Source: Dendrobium chrysotoxum
Lineage: Eukaryota; Streptophyta; Magnoliopsida; Asparagales; Orchidaceae
Assembly (NCBI GenBank): GCA_019925795.1
Contig: CM034313.1
Location: 1,334,501-1,398,500, forward strand
DNA length: 64,000 nucleotides
Direction: 5' to 3'
Shown: in pieces, positions 21,701-31,000 of the stretch
Layout: each line of letters opens with the position of its first letter
Position numbering within the stretch: the stretch's first letter is position 1
The notes under the pieces: model-generated
What the model was told of the DNA's origin: nothing
Databases searched by the model: none
Seen by the model: the letters and a program-made list of their open reading frames with translations, nothing else
Program-made: the position numbers and the translations under genes

Positions 21701-24518
21701 GCCCTCTTTTTCAGGAGAAGGAACTCCATGGTTAAATGCAATTGAGAATTGCCCACTTGAGTTAACAAGTGGTATATTTCTAGACTTGCATGCTTATGGA
21801 ATGCTCTGTCTACCTTCTGGTGAATGTTTGTGCCCTGATGCAACCTTGTGTACGACATTGACAAGCGCCCTATACTCTTCTGTTAGCGAAGAAGAAGCAT
21901 TAAAACGGCAATTAATGGTAATTTATTTTCTACTTTCATTCTCTGATGTAGAGTTATATATTAGAATTTTTTTTTAACTTCAAAAAATAATTCTTAATAT
22001 TCAGGAAAGATCTAAGTGAACATATGTATGCATGTCTATGCTTCATTGTTTGTGCTGGTCTTGGTTTTTAAGTTGTGTAGTAAATACAAAGTTTTATCAG
22101 TTTGCTGCTTATAATAAATCAACCCAAACTGTACGTGCATGAATGTTTTTACTTCAACAGCATTAGTTTTAAAACTGCACGTGTATGCATGTAATGTAAA
22201 AACCAAATTACACTGGCACTTAATATATAAAAATGAACAATTTAGTTTTTGAATAAAATAATTAAAAAGATTGGTTTATTCTGATAAAAATATAAAAGTT
22301 TTGAAGTAAATTAGTCCATTGACTATGTAAAATTGATCCCAAGTTAGTCCACGCGGAATCATTTTAGTTCAACTTTGATACTCTTGGATTAAATTGGCAT
22401 CATACATTTATTATTGAAATTAGAATGATAAGAGGAGAGTTGGAAATGAGAGATTTACAACTGAATTTTATTCCCTTGTTTTATGTAAAAAAGATACTAA
22501 ACTATGCATCAATATTGATAAATAACTATAAAAAAATAAATCTTGAAATCATCTACATAGTATAAATGGAATGTTGTTGTCCATAGATTGCTGTAAATGA
22601 AATGTTGTCGGTAGATTGCTACTTTGCTGTAAATGTAAAAGAGTTAGCCGAGGATTCAGAATAATTTCAACATGCCCTCTCAGGCAACTTTTTTTTTTCT
22701 GCAATCAACTTTATCAAGTGCTTGGTAATTTTTTTAGGGAAATTGTGGTGAAAAAATGAGTGCGGCGAAAAATGAGTACATATGATAAATTTATTATTGT
22801 TAGTTCTAGATGATGTTTCTTGCCAATCAAAAATATCACTCAAATATAAAGAGTTTAGATTATCAATTTGTAATATCACTGATATACTTTAGTCCAAGTT
22901 AGGATTGAATGTTAATCATTCTATGAACGCCAAAAGAACCTTGCACTCCTTATAATGGTAAATAAGTTATTTAAGATAATGTGGGGAGAATTGTTGTTTT
23001 TGAGGAAAGAAGAAAATAAAAGTGAAACAAAGTAAGCATTATGAAAGAATCATTTCCTTTTGTTATTTTTTCTCGTATAGATGGCCGCTATTCTATCATT
23101 CTTTATAGGAGTAAATCATAAGAAAAGAACATTACTCATAATCAAGTATAAGAAATAAATAACCATGCACTAATGTGCATTCCTAATTTTATAAAGCAAA
23201 GTAAACTATTTTATGCACCAGATTAAATATTTCAAATATATTCGGATTTTCAATGGAAACTTAGATTCCTTGGATTAAACATGGTGGAGCCTTAGATTGT
23301 TGCTTAGGATTGTCATTGTGAATCCCTTGGATTGTTGCCTCGGTTTCCATCGTGAATCATTGTATTGATGATTGTTTCACTCCCCCTCAACTAAGAGAAT
23401 ACATATTTTTCATTCTCAACTTGCAAGTAATTTCTTGAAACCTTAAAGTATATAGGGATGCTAGCGGTGCTATCCAATTTTTCTTTGATAAAATTTTCCT
23501 TAAATTTTATAATAATTTTGTTGCATGTCTTGTACTACATCAGCAGCCACATGTGGTAATTTCTACCATTAACATTTGTAGTATTCTGCTTTGATGTGAG
23601 TCTAATCCATCTCTTGTTGTTCATTACATTTGTTGAATCATAAATTTACAGGTCAATGTTTCAGTCTCACTCACAAATAACGATTGTCTTGAAGTCGCAC
23701 TTCGTTGTTTAGCTATAGAAGGTGACGGGCTTGGGCTTCATGAATCAAATGATGGCGGTCTTCTTGCTACTGTCATGGCCGCTGGATTCAAAGGTATTCA
23801 AAATTATTTTTATGCATGCTTTCCGTATTTTTAAGATGTATCATTTTTTTATCCACCCGCTATCACCCCCGAAAGGGCGCTTGGCGGCGTGACTAATCCT
23901 CAGCTGATCTAGAAGAGGCACCCACCTCAGAAATCTCCTGGCCCGCACTTGATGTATCATTGACAATAAATTTTTGTTTCAGGTGAACTGGCACGTTTCC
24001 AGGCCGGAGTCTCATTAGAAATTTCCCATATGGATGCTTGGTATTCAGATACTGATGGTTCATTCCAAATCCCAGCTACTTATGTTGTCAAAGGCCTCTG
24101 TCGAAAATGCTGCTTACCAGAAATTATTCTACGCTGCATGCAGGTAAACAACAGAATCTAAAACAGAAATTTCAAAGGAATAAATTAAAATTGTATAACA
24201 GGAGACTTAATATGTTCAACAATTGCATTACAAATTATAATTTTATTGTCTGCAGGTCTCGGTTTCACTTGCTGAATCAGGGGAATCAGATGATCATCAT
24301 GATGAATTAATTGAACTAGTTGCTTCTGGAATGTTACCATTGTTTAGTCAGCAACAGCTGCAGGTTTGTTGTGAATCTTTCCTCATGTGCTATATTTTTG
24401 TTGTTTCTGCTAAGCATTATTTACTGATTGCTTTCTTTAGGAGTTTCTATTATTTGAAAGACACTGCAGCTTATACAAAATGGAATTACGGGAAGAGCCA
24501 TCTGCAGTAGATGATTGA
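3728..24518 (+). CDS. NUP107: Nuclear pore complex protein NUP107, C-terminal two-thirds (15 exons)
   Basis: Structural nucleoporin of the Y-shaped (NUP107-160) outer-ring complex, acting in nuclear pore assembly and mRNA export. Exons: 3728-3826, 4021-4238, 4318-4375, 5861-5949, 6030-6161, 7401-7523, 7682-7780, 7868-8059, 8222-8396, 8499-8655, 21715-21917, 23652-23793, 23983-24143, 24256-24363, 24441-24518 (stop TGA). All junctions are GT..AG and phases agree, giving 2,034 nt (677 codons plus stop). Diagnostic peptides are YAAQCSNLKRML, AMAKSWLDVQVDL, QQPRDFPSLLQKLHSG, SLQKAMAIQWLCFTPP, ALYSSVSEEEALKRQLMVNV and DELIELVASGMLPLFSQQQL. Plant NUP107 is about 1,080 residues, so about 400 N-terminal residues lie upstream of the window and 1-3727 is probably intron. 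The frame is intact through all exons despite a 13-kb transposon-filled intron after exon 10. An AATAAA at 24763 is a possible poly(A) signal. Confidence 0.95.
5225..5655 (+). mobile_element. RTE-clade LINE-derived unit, copy 2 (in NUP107 intron)
   Basis: This 431-bp unit encodes an open RTE C-terminal segment starting GAECWPLKEKH, through EMRMLRWMSGFT, LRWFGHVKRR and RGRPKKTW, ending RIHVADPT before a TAG at 5616-5618 and a (TTG)n tail. The flanking 7-bp repeat ATTGGCT at 5218-5224 and 5656-5662 fits a target-site duplication. It inserted in sense orientation in the intron between NUP107 exons 3 and 4. Its 5' end almost coincides with that of the copy at 44954-45391. No endonuclease or reverse-transcriptase core is present, so it is not autonomous. 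Confidence 0.85.
8941..9640 (+). repeat. 5' LTR of old gypsy element (approximate)
   Basis: Begins TGTAAAGCCCT and aligns in blocks with 21033-21425. Its end is placed loosely before the GGTGCTCTCATTGAG segment at about 9640, which could be leader sequence next to the primer-binding site. High divergence from its partner makes this the oldest element in the intron. Confidence 0.45.
9641..10805 (+). pseudogene. Degenerate gypsy gag/protease interval
   Basis: This lies between the proposed 5' LTR and the first reverse-transcriptase segment, so it should be the former gag/protease region. No domain can be read with confidence in any frame; only short open stretches remain. Assignment is by position. 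Confidence 0.3.
10806..11151 (+). pseudogene. Gypsy reverse transcriptase, part 1 (before copia insertion)
   Basis: The + strand translation shows a decayed N-terminal RT segment (EEVNKAFNAWFIQEA, matching the usual EEV-KLL-AGFIRE region) and then LSILDAFSGYQIKV, the family motif preceding the palm. Several stops interrupt it. It ends at the target site of the copia element, immediately before the YxDD box. Confidence 0.65.
11157..11421 (-). repeat. Copia 3' LTR
   Basis: In element orientation it begins TGTTAAATCC and ends TTTTGACA. A TATA-like CTATAAATAGAG (reverse strand of about 11212-11223) is the likely promoter core. It differs from the partner LTR at 16130-16393 by several percent of positions by eye. 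Confidence 0.92.
11712..13000 (-). pseudogene. Copia reverse transcriptase and RNase H (decayed)
   Basis: The - strand translation gives a RT segment (EIPLGFKE, LRKAIYGLKQSPRAWF, GDHTLLFKH, KYFLGIEVA at 12562-12038) and RNase H (YTDADYAGSPVDIRSTSEHC, NKQNVVARLSAEVEYRAM, at 11984-11712). At the YVDD site the sequence reads LLVYVDEKEKE: about eight residues after YVD, including the second catalytic Asp, are missing by in-frame deletion. Upstream RT sequence to about 13000 is visible in other frames. Not functional. Confidence 0.88.
13300..14190 (-). pseudogene. Copia integrase (decayed)
   Basis: Reverse-strand peptides in changing frames match a copia integrase: a HFHCEACGLAK-like zinc region near 14030, a central part at about 13600-13900, and a SYWGEALLTATYLINRLP segment at about 13530-13600. 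Frameshifts and stops break it repeatedly. Placement between protease and RT is the copia order. Confidence 0.75.
14192..14626 (-). pseudogene. Copia aspartic protease and GAG-pre-integrase segment
   Basis: An open 144-codon segment contains LWIIDSGATDHMTH (the D-S-G catalytic triad of copia proteases), ILKNVLHVPQLTTNLIS, and a following pre-integrase-like LAKERARLYCL end. The protease active site is intact here, although the polyprotein around it is broken on both sides. Confidence 0.88.
14640..15612 (-). pseudogene. Copia Gag (UBN2 type) with zinc knuckle
   Basis: Translation from an ATG at 15610-15612 soon meets a stop. An open piece at 15373-15053 reads LWNSMTPEISDTFMFLSTAK, then the TIWDAARQTYSK motif typical of UBN2-family copia Gag. 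A CCHC knuckle, CSYCKKSRHTKETC, lies at about 14790-14835 in another frame. Frame breaks make it a pseudogene. Confidence 0.82.
15727..15776. repeat. (AT)n microsatellite
   Basis: An alternating AT run with a short GTGTGTGT interruption, located in the copia leader between the 5' LTR and gag. The GC-rich 15790-16110 stretch beside it carries overlapping open frames in several phases, with no domain recognised. Confidence 0.95.
16130..16393 (-). repeat. Copia 5' LTR
   Basis: Partner of 11157-11421. It ends (element sense) in TTTTGACA directly before the tRNA-Met-type primer-binding site at 16117-16129, and is followed on the + strand by the ATATC target duplicate. Confidence 0.92.
16394..16600 (+). 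pseudogene. Gypsy reverse transcriptase, part 2 (after copia insertion)
   Basis: Directly after the copia element the + strand reads a YxDD-type box in the form YLND, then ILLKSK and FNLQLNLMKC, which match the gypsy palm (DDMLVKSK and MKLNPxKC positions). The second Asp-containing motif is altered by V-to-L and D-to-N changes. It continues the segment ending at 11151 in the same frame once one target duplicate is discounted. Confidence 0.75.
16645..16800 (-). pseudogene. Gypsy Gag-like fragment, reverse orientation
   Basis: A - strand peptide with SSMKGELRVQV and TSFAKAREKY follows the spacing of the conserved Gag pattern F..GLK.EIR..V....P.....A...AK..E of Ty3/gypsy elements. It is short, and its orientation conflicts with the neighbouring + strand RT, so it may belong to another nested fragment. 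Confidence 0.35.
17100..17620 (-). pseudogene. Gypsy integrase fragment, reverse orientation
   Basis: The - strand translation gives a DVSIDFVVGL start and VTVDHYSKMVH (the first catalytic Asp region), then in a shifted frame WNLTLAQAKFAYK, ISQTTG and VVYG with NPKLNLR, the usual end of the integrase core. Many stops. Since the nearby RT is on the + strand, this comes from a different or inverted gypsy element. Confidence 0.65.
17621..21032. other. Unassigned retrotransposon-like debris
   Basis: No clear domain was recognised. Open stretches at 18502-18792 and 18844-19275 (-) have no family I can name. A poly-T run lies at about 19438-19455. The segment sits between the reverse-strand integrase fragment and the right LTR of the old gypsy element, so it is probably decayed retroelement DNA. 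Confidence 0.4.
20687..20775. repeat. Tandem duplication of a 44-bp unit
   Basis: Two adjacent copies of a unit containing TCTCCTTCAACAA and AAAAGAGCCTTC, ending GCTTGAGGA, differ at a few positions. No function is evident. Confidence 0.75.
21033..21425 (+). repeat. 3' LTR of old gypsy element (approximate)
   Basis: Begins TGTAATGCCCT after a purine-rich stretch and aligns in blocks with 8941-9640, including AGAAGAATTGTCGGGC and CCTATGAATACTCTAC. It seems shorter than its partner and may be truncated. NUP107 exon 11 starts about 290 bp downstream. Confidence 0.45.
23230..23440 (-). mobile_element. Copia 3'-end remnant (polypurine tract and LTR start)
   Basis: On the - strand TTAGTTGAGGGGGAGTG at 23376-23392 has the form of a copia polypurine tract directly followed by an LTR start (TGAAACAATC). 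The extent of the fragment in the intron before NUP107 exon 12 is not clear, and no coding domain remains. Confidence 0.4.
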
Positions 24519-25435
24519 ACAAAGAATTCTCAAACCTCTATGGCTTAATAGAGCAGCAGCACTGCAATGCAAAGTCTGGGTTTCAGAAGTTATTTTGTAA
24601 AATTTTTATTTTAGCCTTCCAAAGATTTGATGTTCTATGAAAAATTTGAAGAACATGAGATTTTGAAGTGTAGAATATTGAGAAATGTGTCGGCAACATT
24701 TTGCTAATTCACCTTTATTAGTCATTTATCAGCTTTATTTAAAAAAAAGATATGGGTTAGTCAAATAAAATAGCTCAATGACAAGGCTTTATTATTGCTG
24801 ATCAGCTATTAAATATCTGTTTAATTTTTTCTTTAATTCAGATATAAATTTCTGTATCACGAGTTTGATATAGATTGAATTTATTTGTTTGTTAAAAGTT
24901 GTCTTCCAAATTGAGCCAATGAAATGGATTTCGTTAATGTTCTTTTTAATCAAAATAAATGCTTTTTAATTAAATAATCAAAGATTTTGTTTGGGACTAC
25001 TTAAAAAAATTTTCTAATATAAAAATTTTAATTTTTTATTAAAAAAATTATTTTAAGTAGTAAGAAAGTCGTTTCAAACGAGGCCTAAATCATATTTAAC
25101 TCTGAATCAAATTATGAAAAAGGTTCATAATATAACAACTTTTAACCTTTTTTTCTATGCAAATCAATCCAATCAAGCCAGTTAATTATGCTCATTTTAT
25201 AACATTTACACAATATAATAATACTTATTTCATCACATAAATAACAAGCTGTAAACCTCTTAAATTTAAACCATAATTAAATATCATCAAATAAGACTTA
25301 AAATGTTCCTTTAAGATTAGCACCAATAACAAAAAATAAAATTAAAATTAAATTAAAAAGAATTCCCCTCCCTATCTCTAACGCCCACAGATATTTCCTT
25401 CGAATAAATAGATGGCTTGATCGGTCGATCACGAG
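24519..25435. other. NUP107 3' UTR and AT-rich intergenic DNA with a small hairpin element
   Basis: The 3' UTR follows the TGA; AATAAA occurs at 24763. At about 24980-25085 a GTTTGGGACTACTT arm faces an AAGTAGTAAGAAAGTCG arm across an AT-rich centre and ends in GTTTCAAACGAGGCC, resembling a short terminal-inverted-repeat element. The rest is AT-rich with no gene seen. Confidence 0.5.
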
Positions 25436-25889
25436 TCATTGATTGTGATAGGCAACAGGCCCACTATAGAAGCTCAACATCTGCAAGTACTCATCATCAA
25501 GATCCATAAAAATATATATATGATAAAAAGAGAATATTCTGAATTTTTAATCCTTATATATTTGCATGTCTAATGTCTAAATATTTATATTTATTTATAT
25601 AACATCAAAACATAATACATACAAAAATATACAATGTATTTTAGATAAATTAATGTTTGTTATATTTTTATATTAGTTATGTGATTAGATGATTTTTTTC
25701 AAATCTATGTAAATCCGTCTAAAACTGTAAATAGTGTATTTTTTATTGATTTATTATATATTATATTCATATCAAAATAAATTTGATGATCATAAGCTTC
25801 ATCATAACTAAATTTAGATCAGACATTTAAACGCTCACCAGATAGCTCAATGGCCACAGACCTGTAGCAAGGAATTCAAGAGGGTTTGC
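25436..25889 (-). CDS. Possible small exon pair, unrecognised
   Basis: Two - strand pieces could splice together: 25839-25889 (17 codons, ANPLEFLATGLWPLSYL, preceded by TTCTTGCAG and followed by GTGAGC) and 25436-25480 (MLSFYSGPVAYHNQ plus stop, preceded by TACTTGCAG). The second frame stays open upstream through an ATG at 25514-25516 (MDLDDEYLQ). I recognise no family and found no further exons up to APC2. It could be the tail of a small gene downstream of APC2, or chance. Confidence 0.2.
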
Positions 25890-27475
25890 CTGCAAGAACA
25901 CCAAAGGCTTTTCAAATAATAACCAACTCATAACTTTGATTAAACAGAGATGGTATGATAACTGATAAGATGAGTTCTGAATATTAGACAACTAACCACT
26001 TTATTTATGTTATAATAACATATATTCACCATATTCCCTATCTTCAAGTAATAAAAAAAACAGTGAGGATTCGCTACATTTTCAGCAATAAACTGGTCAT
26101 TTGTGAATTCCTGTATCTTTTAAGTGCAATTTTATGGTTATAAATGAACCTTTAAAGTCGATAAAAAACAAAAAAAAATAGAATATTATGAAATCTTCAT
26201 GACTAATTAGTTTTCCTTGAAGTCTTGCTCGGCCTCTCTCTTCTATTCTAAAAGTTAAGAATTCTCTCTCACAAACTCTCACACACACTCATATTCTTTC
26301 CTATATCCTGAACATTCTTTTTTGTTTTGTCACTCTTTCCTATCTACCTTTAATCTGAGATATCCCTCCAATCCCTCCTTTCATTTACTCTCCTCAGTCC
26401 TCCCTATCCACTTTCTAATCGAATAGCACTCTTATATTTAAAATTAAAAAAAAAAAACATAGCACTCACTTTCCCTCTCCGCATGTCACTCTCTAAAGAA
26501 CTTGACATAATTATTCTCTTCCCTTACAATCATCATCATCTTCCTCTACAGAATTTCTTAGTCGATAACAAATATTCTCTCCCTAACAGCCTACTCTCGC
26601 ATATATCATAATATTTCTCCCATACATGGTAGTCAACTTCTATAGACAAACTAAAATATAACATATTCAATCTCCCAGCCTTACAGCCTAGGAAGCTTTA
26701 TCAAGTATGGGCTTCTCCCTCATATGATAGTGAAATGTAAATTCCATCTGTCAGCCTATGACGAAAGTCACACCTTTGGTCTGTAAGGACCACTTCGATG
26801 AGTTAACAAATAGTTGCTAACAAAAATTTTCAAGTCACCACATGATTAAGTCAACGAAGGCTCTGCCGGCCCGAAATGATGGAATCATAAGATCTTGGTC
26901 AAAACCTTCATCTCACTCAATAAGTTAGTTCTCACTTTCCTACATCCACTCATTCATTTCATCTAATTAGGTGCAGCCACATGGCACTGTCCAGTCAATA
27001 TTGAGCTATAAATCCTTCTTTATGTCTATTTTGATCCCTTTGAGCCCATCCTCCTTGATTCCTAGGGCGTCCCACACCTACATCCTCTATAGAGCCCTCC
27101 CAGGGTCCATTCTAATTTTGACCTGACCAGTCCTACATTGAGTTTTATCCGGATTAAACACCAACATCAACTCTTTAATCAAGAGTATTCTTGAATGTGC
27201 CCGGGATGTCATTAATCCTAAGAGCTTGCTCCTTTAGAAAACCATGACCTCCCTGTTTGGAGCTACATTCCTAATAGGGAAAATCTCATAGATGATACTT
27301 CCAATCTACCTTTTATTGATATACATGATTCTATAAAAAGCATTGATTAGCTAAGATCAATCTTCTACTGCAGTGTCATATAAAACCTTTCACACAATAT
27401 AAGAATTTTGATATCTACAAAAACGATTCTCAAGCCAAACTGCGTCTGCATTGATATTTTTGGAGACTTTAAGGC
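25890..27475. other. AT-rich intergenic DNA, no gene seen
   Basis: Mostly AT-rich, with CT-rich stretches at about 26230-26600. Short reverse-strand open pieces at 27000-27450 look like transposon debris, but no domain can be named. Confidence 0.5.
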
Positions 27476-27479
27476 TTTA

Positions 27480-27595
27480 AATAAATGCAATTACAAATTC
27501 ACGCACAAGCACACAACAGTATCTATTGGGCCTCAAAACCAGGACCTTGTGCTTGGAGCCCACGCACTCAACCATTAGGTCAAGATGGGTTGCAT
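27480..27595 (-). mobile_element. Probable tRNA-derived SINE
   Basis: On the - strand TGACCTAATGGTTGAGTG resembles a Pol III A box. About 40 nt on, GGTTTTGAGGCC resembles a B box (GGTTCRANNCC with one extra base). A GTGTGCTTGTGCGTG stretch follows, as in many plant SINE bodies. No clear target duplication or poly(A) tail was delimited. Confidence 0.45.
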
Positions 27596-28088
27596 ATTGA
27601 TACTACTTTCCTTTTAACATATTTGCAATAATTCTTACCACGTTTAGTTTTGTCATAAAAAGTAATAATTTTAGTAACAAATACAAATCAGAGGCTCAAA
27701 CTGCACAACAATTATGAAAGAAAAACAACAATAAGTAGAGCATCTGGGGTAGTGATCTCTAATTAAGACAAAGACAGACTGAACAGGTATTCATAAATTT
27801 TCATATAATAGCGGTTGGATGTAGAGATCATAGACTTAAGTTTACTTAATTAATTATACTACCAGTACAAATATATTTATATTATATAAATTTAACAAAA
27901 GAAAAAAGTAAAAAAATACAATATAAAAGAATATTCTCAATAATAAGAGTATATTATAATAATAAATACTATAAATTTCTACAAATAAGTATTAGATATA
28001 AATAATAATATTGATATAATAACTCCTTTAAACGTAAGAACTCTAAAAACTTTGAAATTGCATAAGCACTTACTGGTTTCTCATGTGA

Positions 28089-31000
28089 CTACTTTTTTAG
28101 ATAGTAATGCCCATCCCTCATATCTAACTTTTCTTCAGCTTTAAGTACGGATAAAAAGCTTTGTAGTTGTTGAAGCGACTTGTCATAAGTTGGCTCAGCA
28201 ACACAGAACATCTGAACATAATATTAGGAACAAGTTCACAGGTAAATTGCATGAAGAAGATGAACTAAATAAATTCTTAAAAATAGTCAGCTCTTTACCT
28301 TCAGTGTGTTATGTATTCTATCCAGCGGCATACCACCAAAGTTTGTCAGCATCCCTTCAATAAATTTCTGCAAAAGAATGAAGGTTAATTACAATGACAA
28401 CATTCAAATTCTGAATTCTAGTAACTGAATCAAGAAGCAAGTTAAACAGTTCATCAACCAAAATGAAACTATTATACTAAATTAAATGTCTTTCACCACA
28501 AAGTGCTTACATTAAGAACATTGAGAGATGACTGGCATCCATAAGGGTGTAAGTGAGCAAAGCCGGCTCATGAGCTGACTCAAACTCGACTCATTAAAAA
28601 CCTCACACAAGTCAAGCCAATCAAGCCATAAGTTAGGGCTCAAGCTCAGATTTAAGCTCACATACTATACAAGCTTGAGCTTGAGCTTGAGCTCGACCTG
28701 ATTCAATTCGTTTGTTTGTTTAGCTGCTCGATTAACTCCAGTCCAAATTCTGAATAATAATTCAGCAATTATAATCCTGATTTTGCATTTGAAAATCCAC
28801 TCACGGAGCTTCACAAGTTGTGAATCAAGACTCACACTCATGCGAGATAAGTAATACCATGTATTGCCTTCCTGTAACTACCCACTCCTCTTTGCTATTC
28901 CCAAAACCAAACTATTGCTCCCGTGTATTTCCGTTCTCGATGCGTTCTCCAAAGGTCCCAATATAACATTCTCCCTTTGCACTAATAAAAAAAAGGATAA
29001 ATGGAGGGAAGAAATCATTGTAATACAAATCTATGAGTCGCACTATGTAGATCTTAGTCACCGCAGAGCGCTTGGAGAATCCACAACCCACACACAAACA
29101 ATAACAAAAAAATATTATTTATTTTTTCGCTATTCAATATCTTATTAAACAAAGGTATTAAATATAAGCCAAATAAGTCTCAAATATAGTAAATTTTCAA
29201 AATCCATCACGAACTGTTCAGATACAAATTCCAATTCATCGTATTTGAATTTTAGCAAGCTTCCCAAAATATACAAGCAAAAACAGCTATTGTTTTGCCT
29301 GAACATGCAAAAAATCACGTGTTACAGTGTTGGGCGAATGAAATCAAAGGAAAGAGTGGTTGATGGAAAGACAGATGCCCGTATGGAACAATATCATAAA
29401 AAAAGGTCTTAGAAGGAATGTATGCTCATTACTTCAACCTTGAGAGCCACTAAAGAAAGGAAATCATTAATTGCTACAATTCCACGAGAACAGCGCCACA
29501 CAAGGAACATTCTACAATCCTGGGAATGGAAAACCCACTGAAGGAAAGCTGTAGAAAGAAAAGGCAGAGTCAAAGGATATGAAACTGGCTGATGAAAATC
29601 TGAAGGTAAATTGCTACATTCCTAGGAAATCAAAAGGCAAAGGTGCTAAAGTTATGCAGGAAGGCCGCAAATTGGAGCACGGAATTCTGCATCAATAACC
29701 ATCAACTATTCAGCATAATTCCAAACAAATGCTAAGATGACAATAGATACTATTGGCATTGGTATCAAATAAAGACAGCCAAGAATGGAAAACAACACAA
29801 AAAAATAAAATATAACCTGAATGAAAACATAAAATCTTGATGATCCCCCATATAAAGCATGCTAGATAAGCAAAGGAGAGAATCAATGGGGAAGTACCAA
29901 ACGATGGAGGTTTGAGAACTGAGAATGCAACAAAATGAGAAGGGTTGGGGCAAATGCTAAGGACGCCTTACAAGGTTTGATGGAAATGATGAGAGCAGAA
30001 GCGTGTGTCTTTTCATTTCACGAATGTCTAACGACTGAGATGAAGGAATGGACTTCACTGAAAAATGGAAGAAAACTCTTGAACCTTCGTTTTGAAAACT
30101 GAAGGACAAAAATAAATAAATTATCATGGGAATAGGGAACATAAAAACTATGCAGCAGAAAATATAACAAAAGTATGCAGTTGACCTCATTAAAGCTCTA
30201 ACCTGATATATAGTCATTTCTTTCTGCAGCTGTTCCTCAACTGATGCCACAGAGCTTTCTCCCTCTTCATCCATTCCTTCAGTTTCATTAGAAATACCAT
30301 TTCTGTTCGCATCGGTGAGATCATTAACAAGGGTAAAAACACGATCACTAGAGTCTGCTCCTCCAGAATCAGTAATGACACCCTGAAAATTAGAAGCAAG
30401 TGAGCAGTGAGCAGTAAGCAGTAAGCTTCAGTGCTTTAATGCCTATCTAGGATGCTAAAGTTATTACAGTTTAATCAAGGGTAAAAGTTGATTCATATAA
30501 AGAACAAAACATAAATGAAAAGACTTCTCATCAAAGTAGATAGTATATTTATTTCTCTAACACTTTCCATCATCTTTCATAAGTTCCAATCTTAAAAAAC
30601 ATGGATGAAAAGACAAAAATACTAAACAATTAGTATCTTTAGAAAATTTAGTAACAAAAAGAAGGTTTTCAAGCACGTTTAGGCACACATAAAACATTAT
30701 TTAGGGTAATATTTATAGATATTTTAATGTATCCTTTGCTAGCAATTGATGAAAAGCTCTCATTAGCAATTTTAATTCATTTAAAACTAAGACATGGATA
30801 ATAAGAAAAAAAAGGAGAATGACTAATCATATGATCAAAAGCTTATGAATTTATAATCCAATGATTGGTTTTTAAGAGAATGAGAAAATGATTAAAATGA
30901 TCCATTGACTCTTTATGAAAGACCAAAATGGCCCCTAAGTATATTAAATAACCATTTTGGAATCAAATTAGTCCCATGGAGAGACTATTCTGATTTCTTT

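Larger units (their letters stand above)
8656..21714 (+). other. Giant NUP107 intron (13.06 kb) filled with nested retrotransposons
   Basis: Donor GT follows 8655 and acceptor AG precedes 21715; the split Arg codon is restored by joining the exons. Host sequence is recognisable only at the edges (about 8656-8940 and 21430-21714). Between them lie an old + strand gypsy element, a - strand copia inside it, and reverse-strand gypsy fragments. No additional exon was found inside. Confidence 0.9.

Noticed and set aside
28864..30274. Short open frames in the APC2 introns, including 29957-30274
   Set aside because: They overlap a true APC2 exon in the wrong frame or lie in introns. The spliced APC2 frame explains the conserved part.
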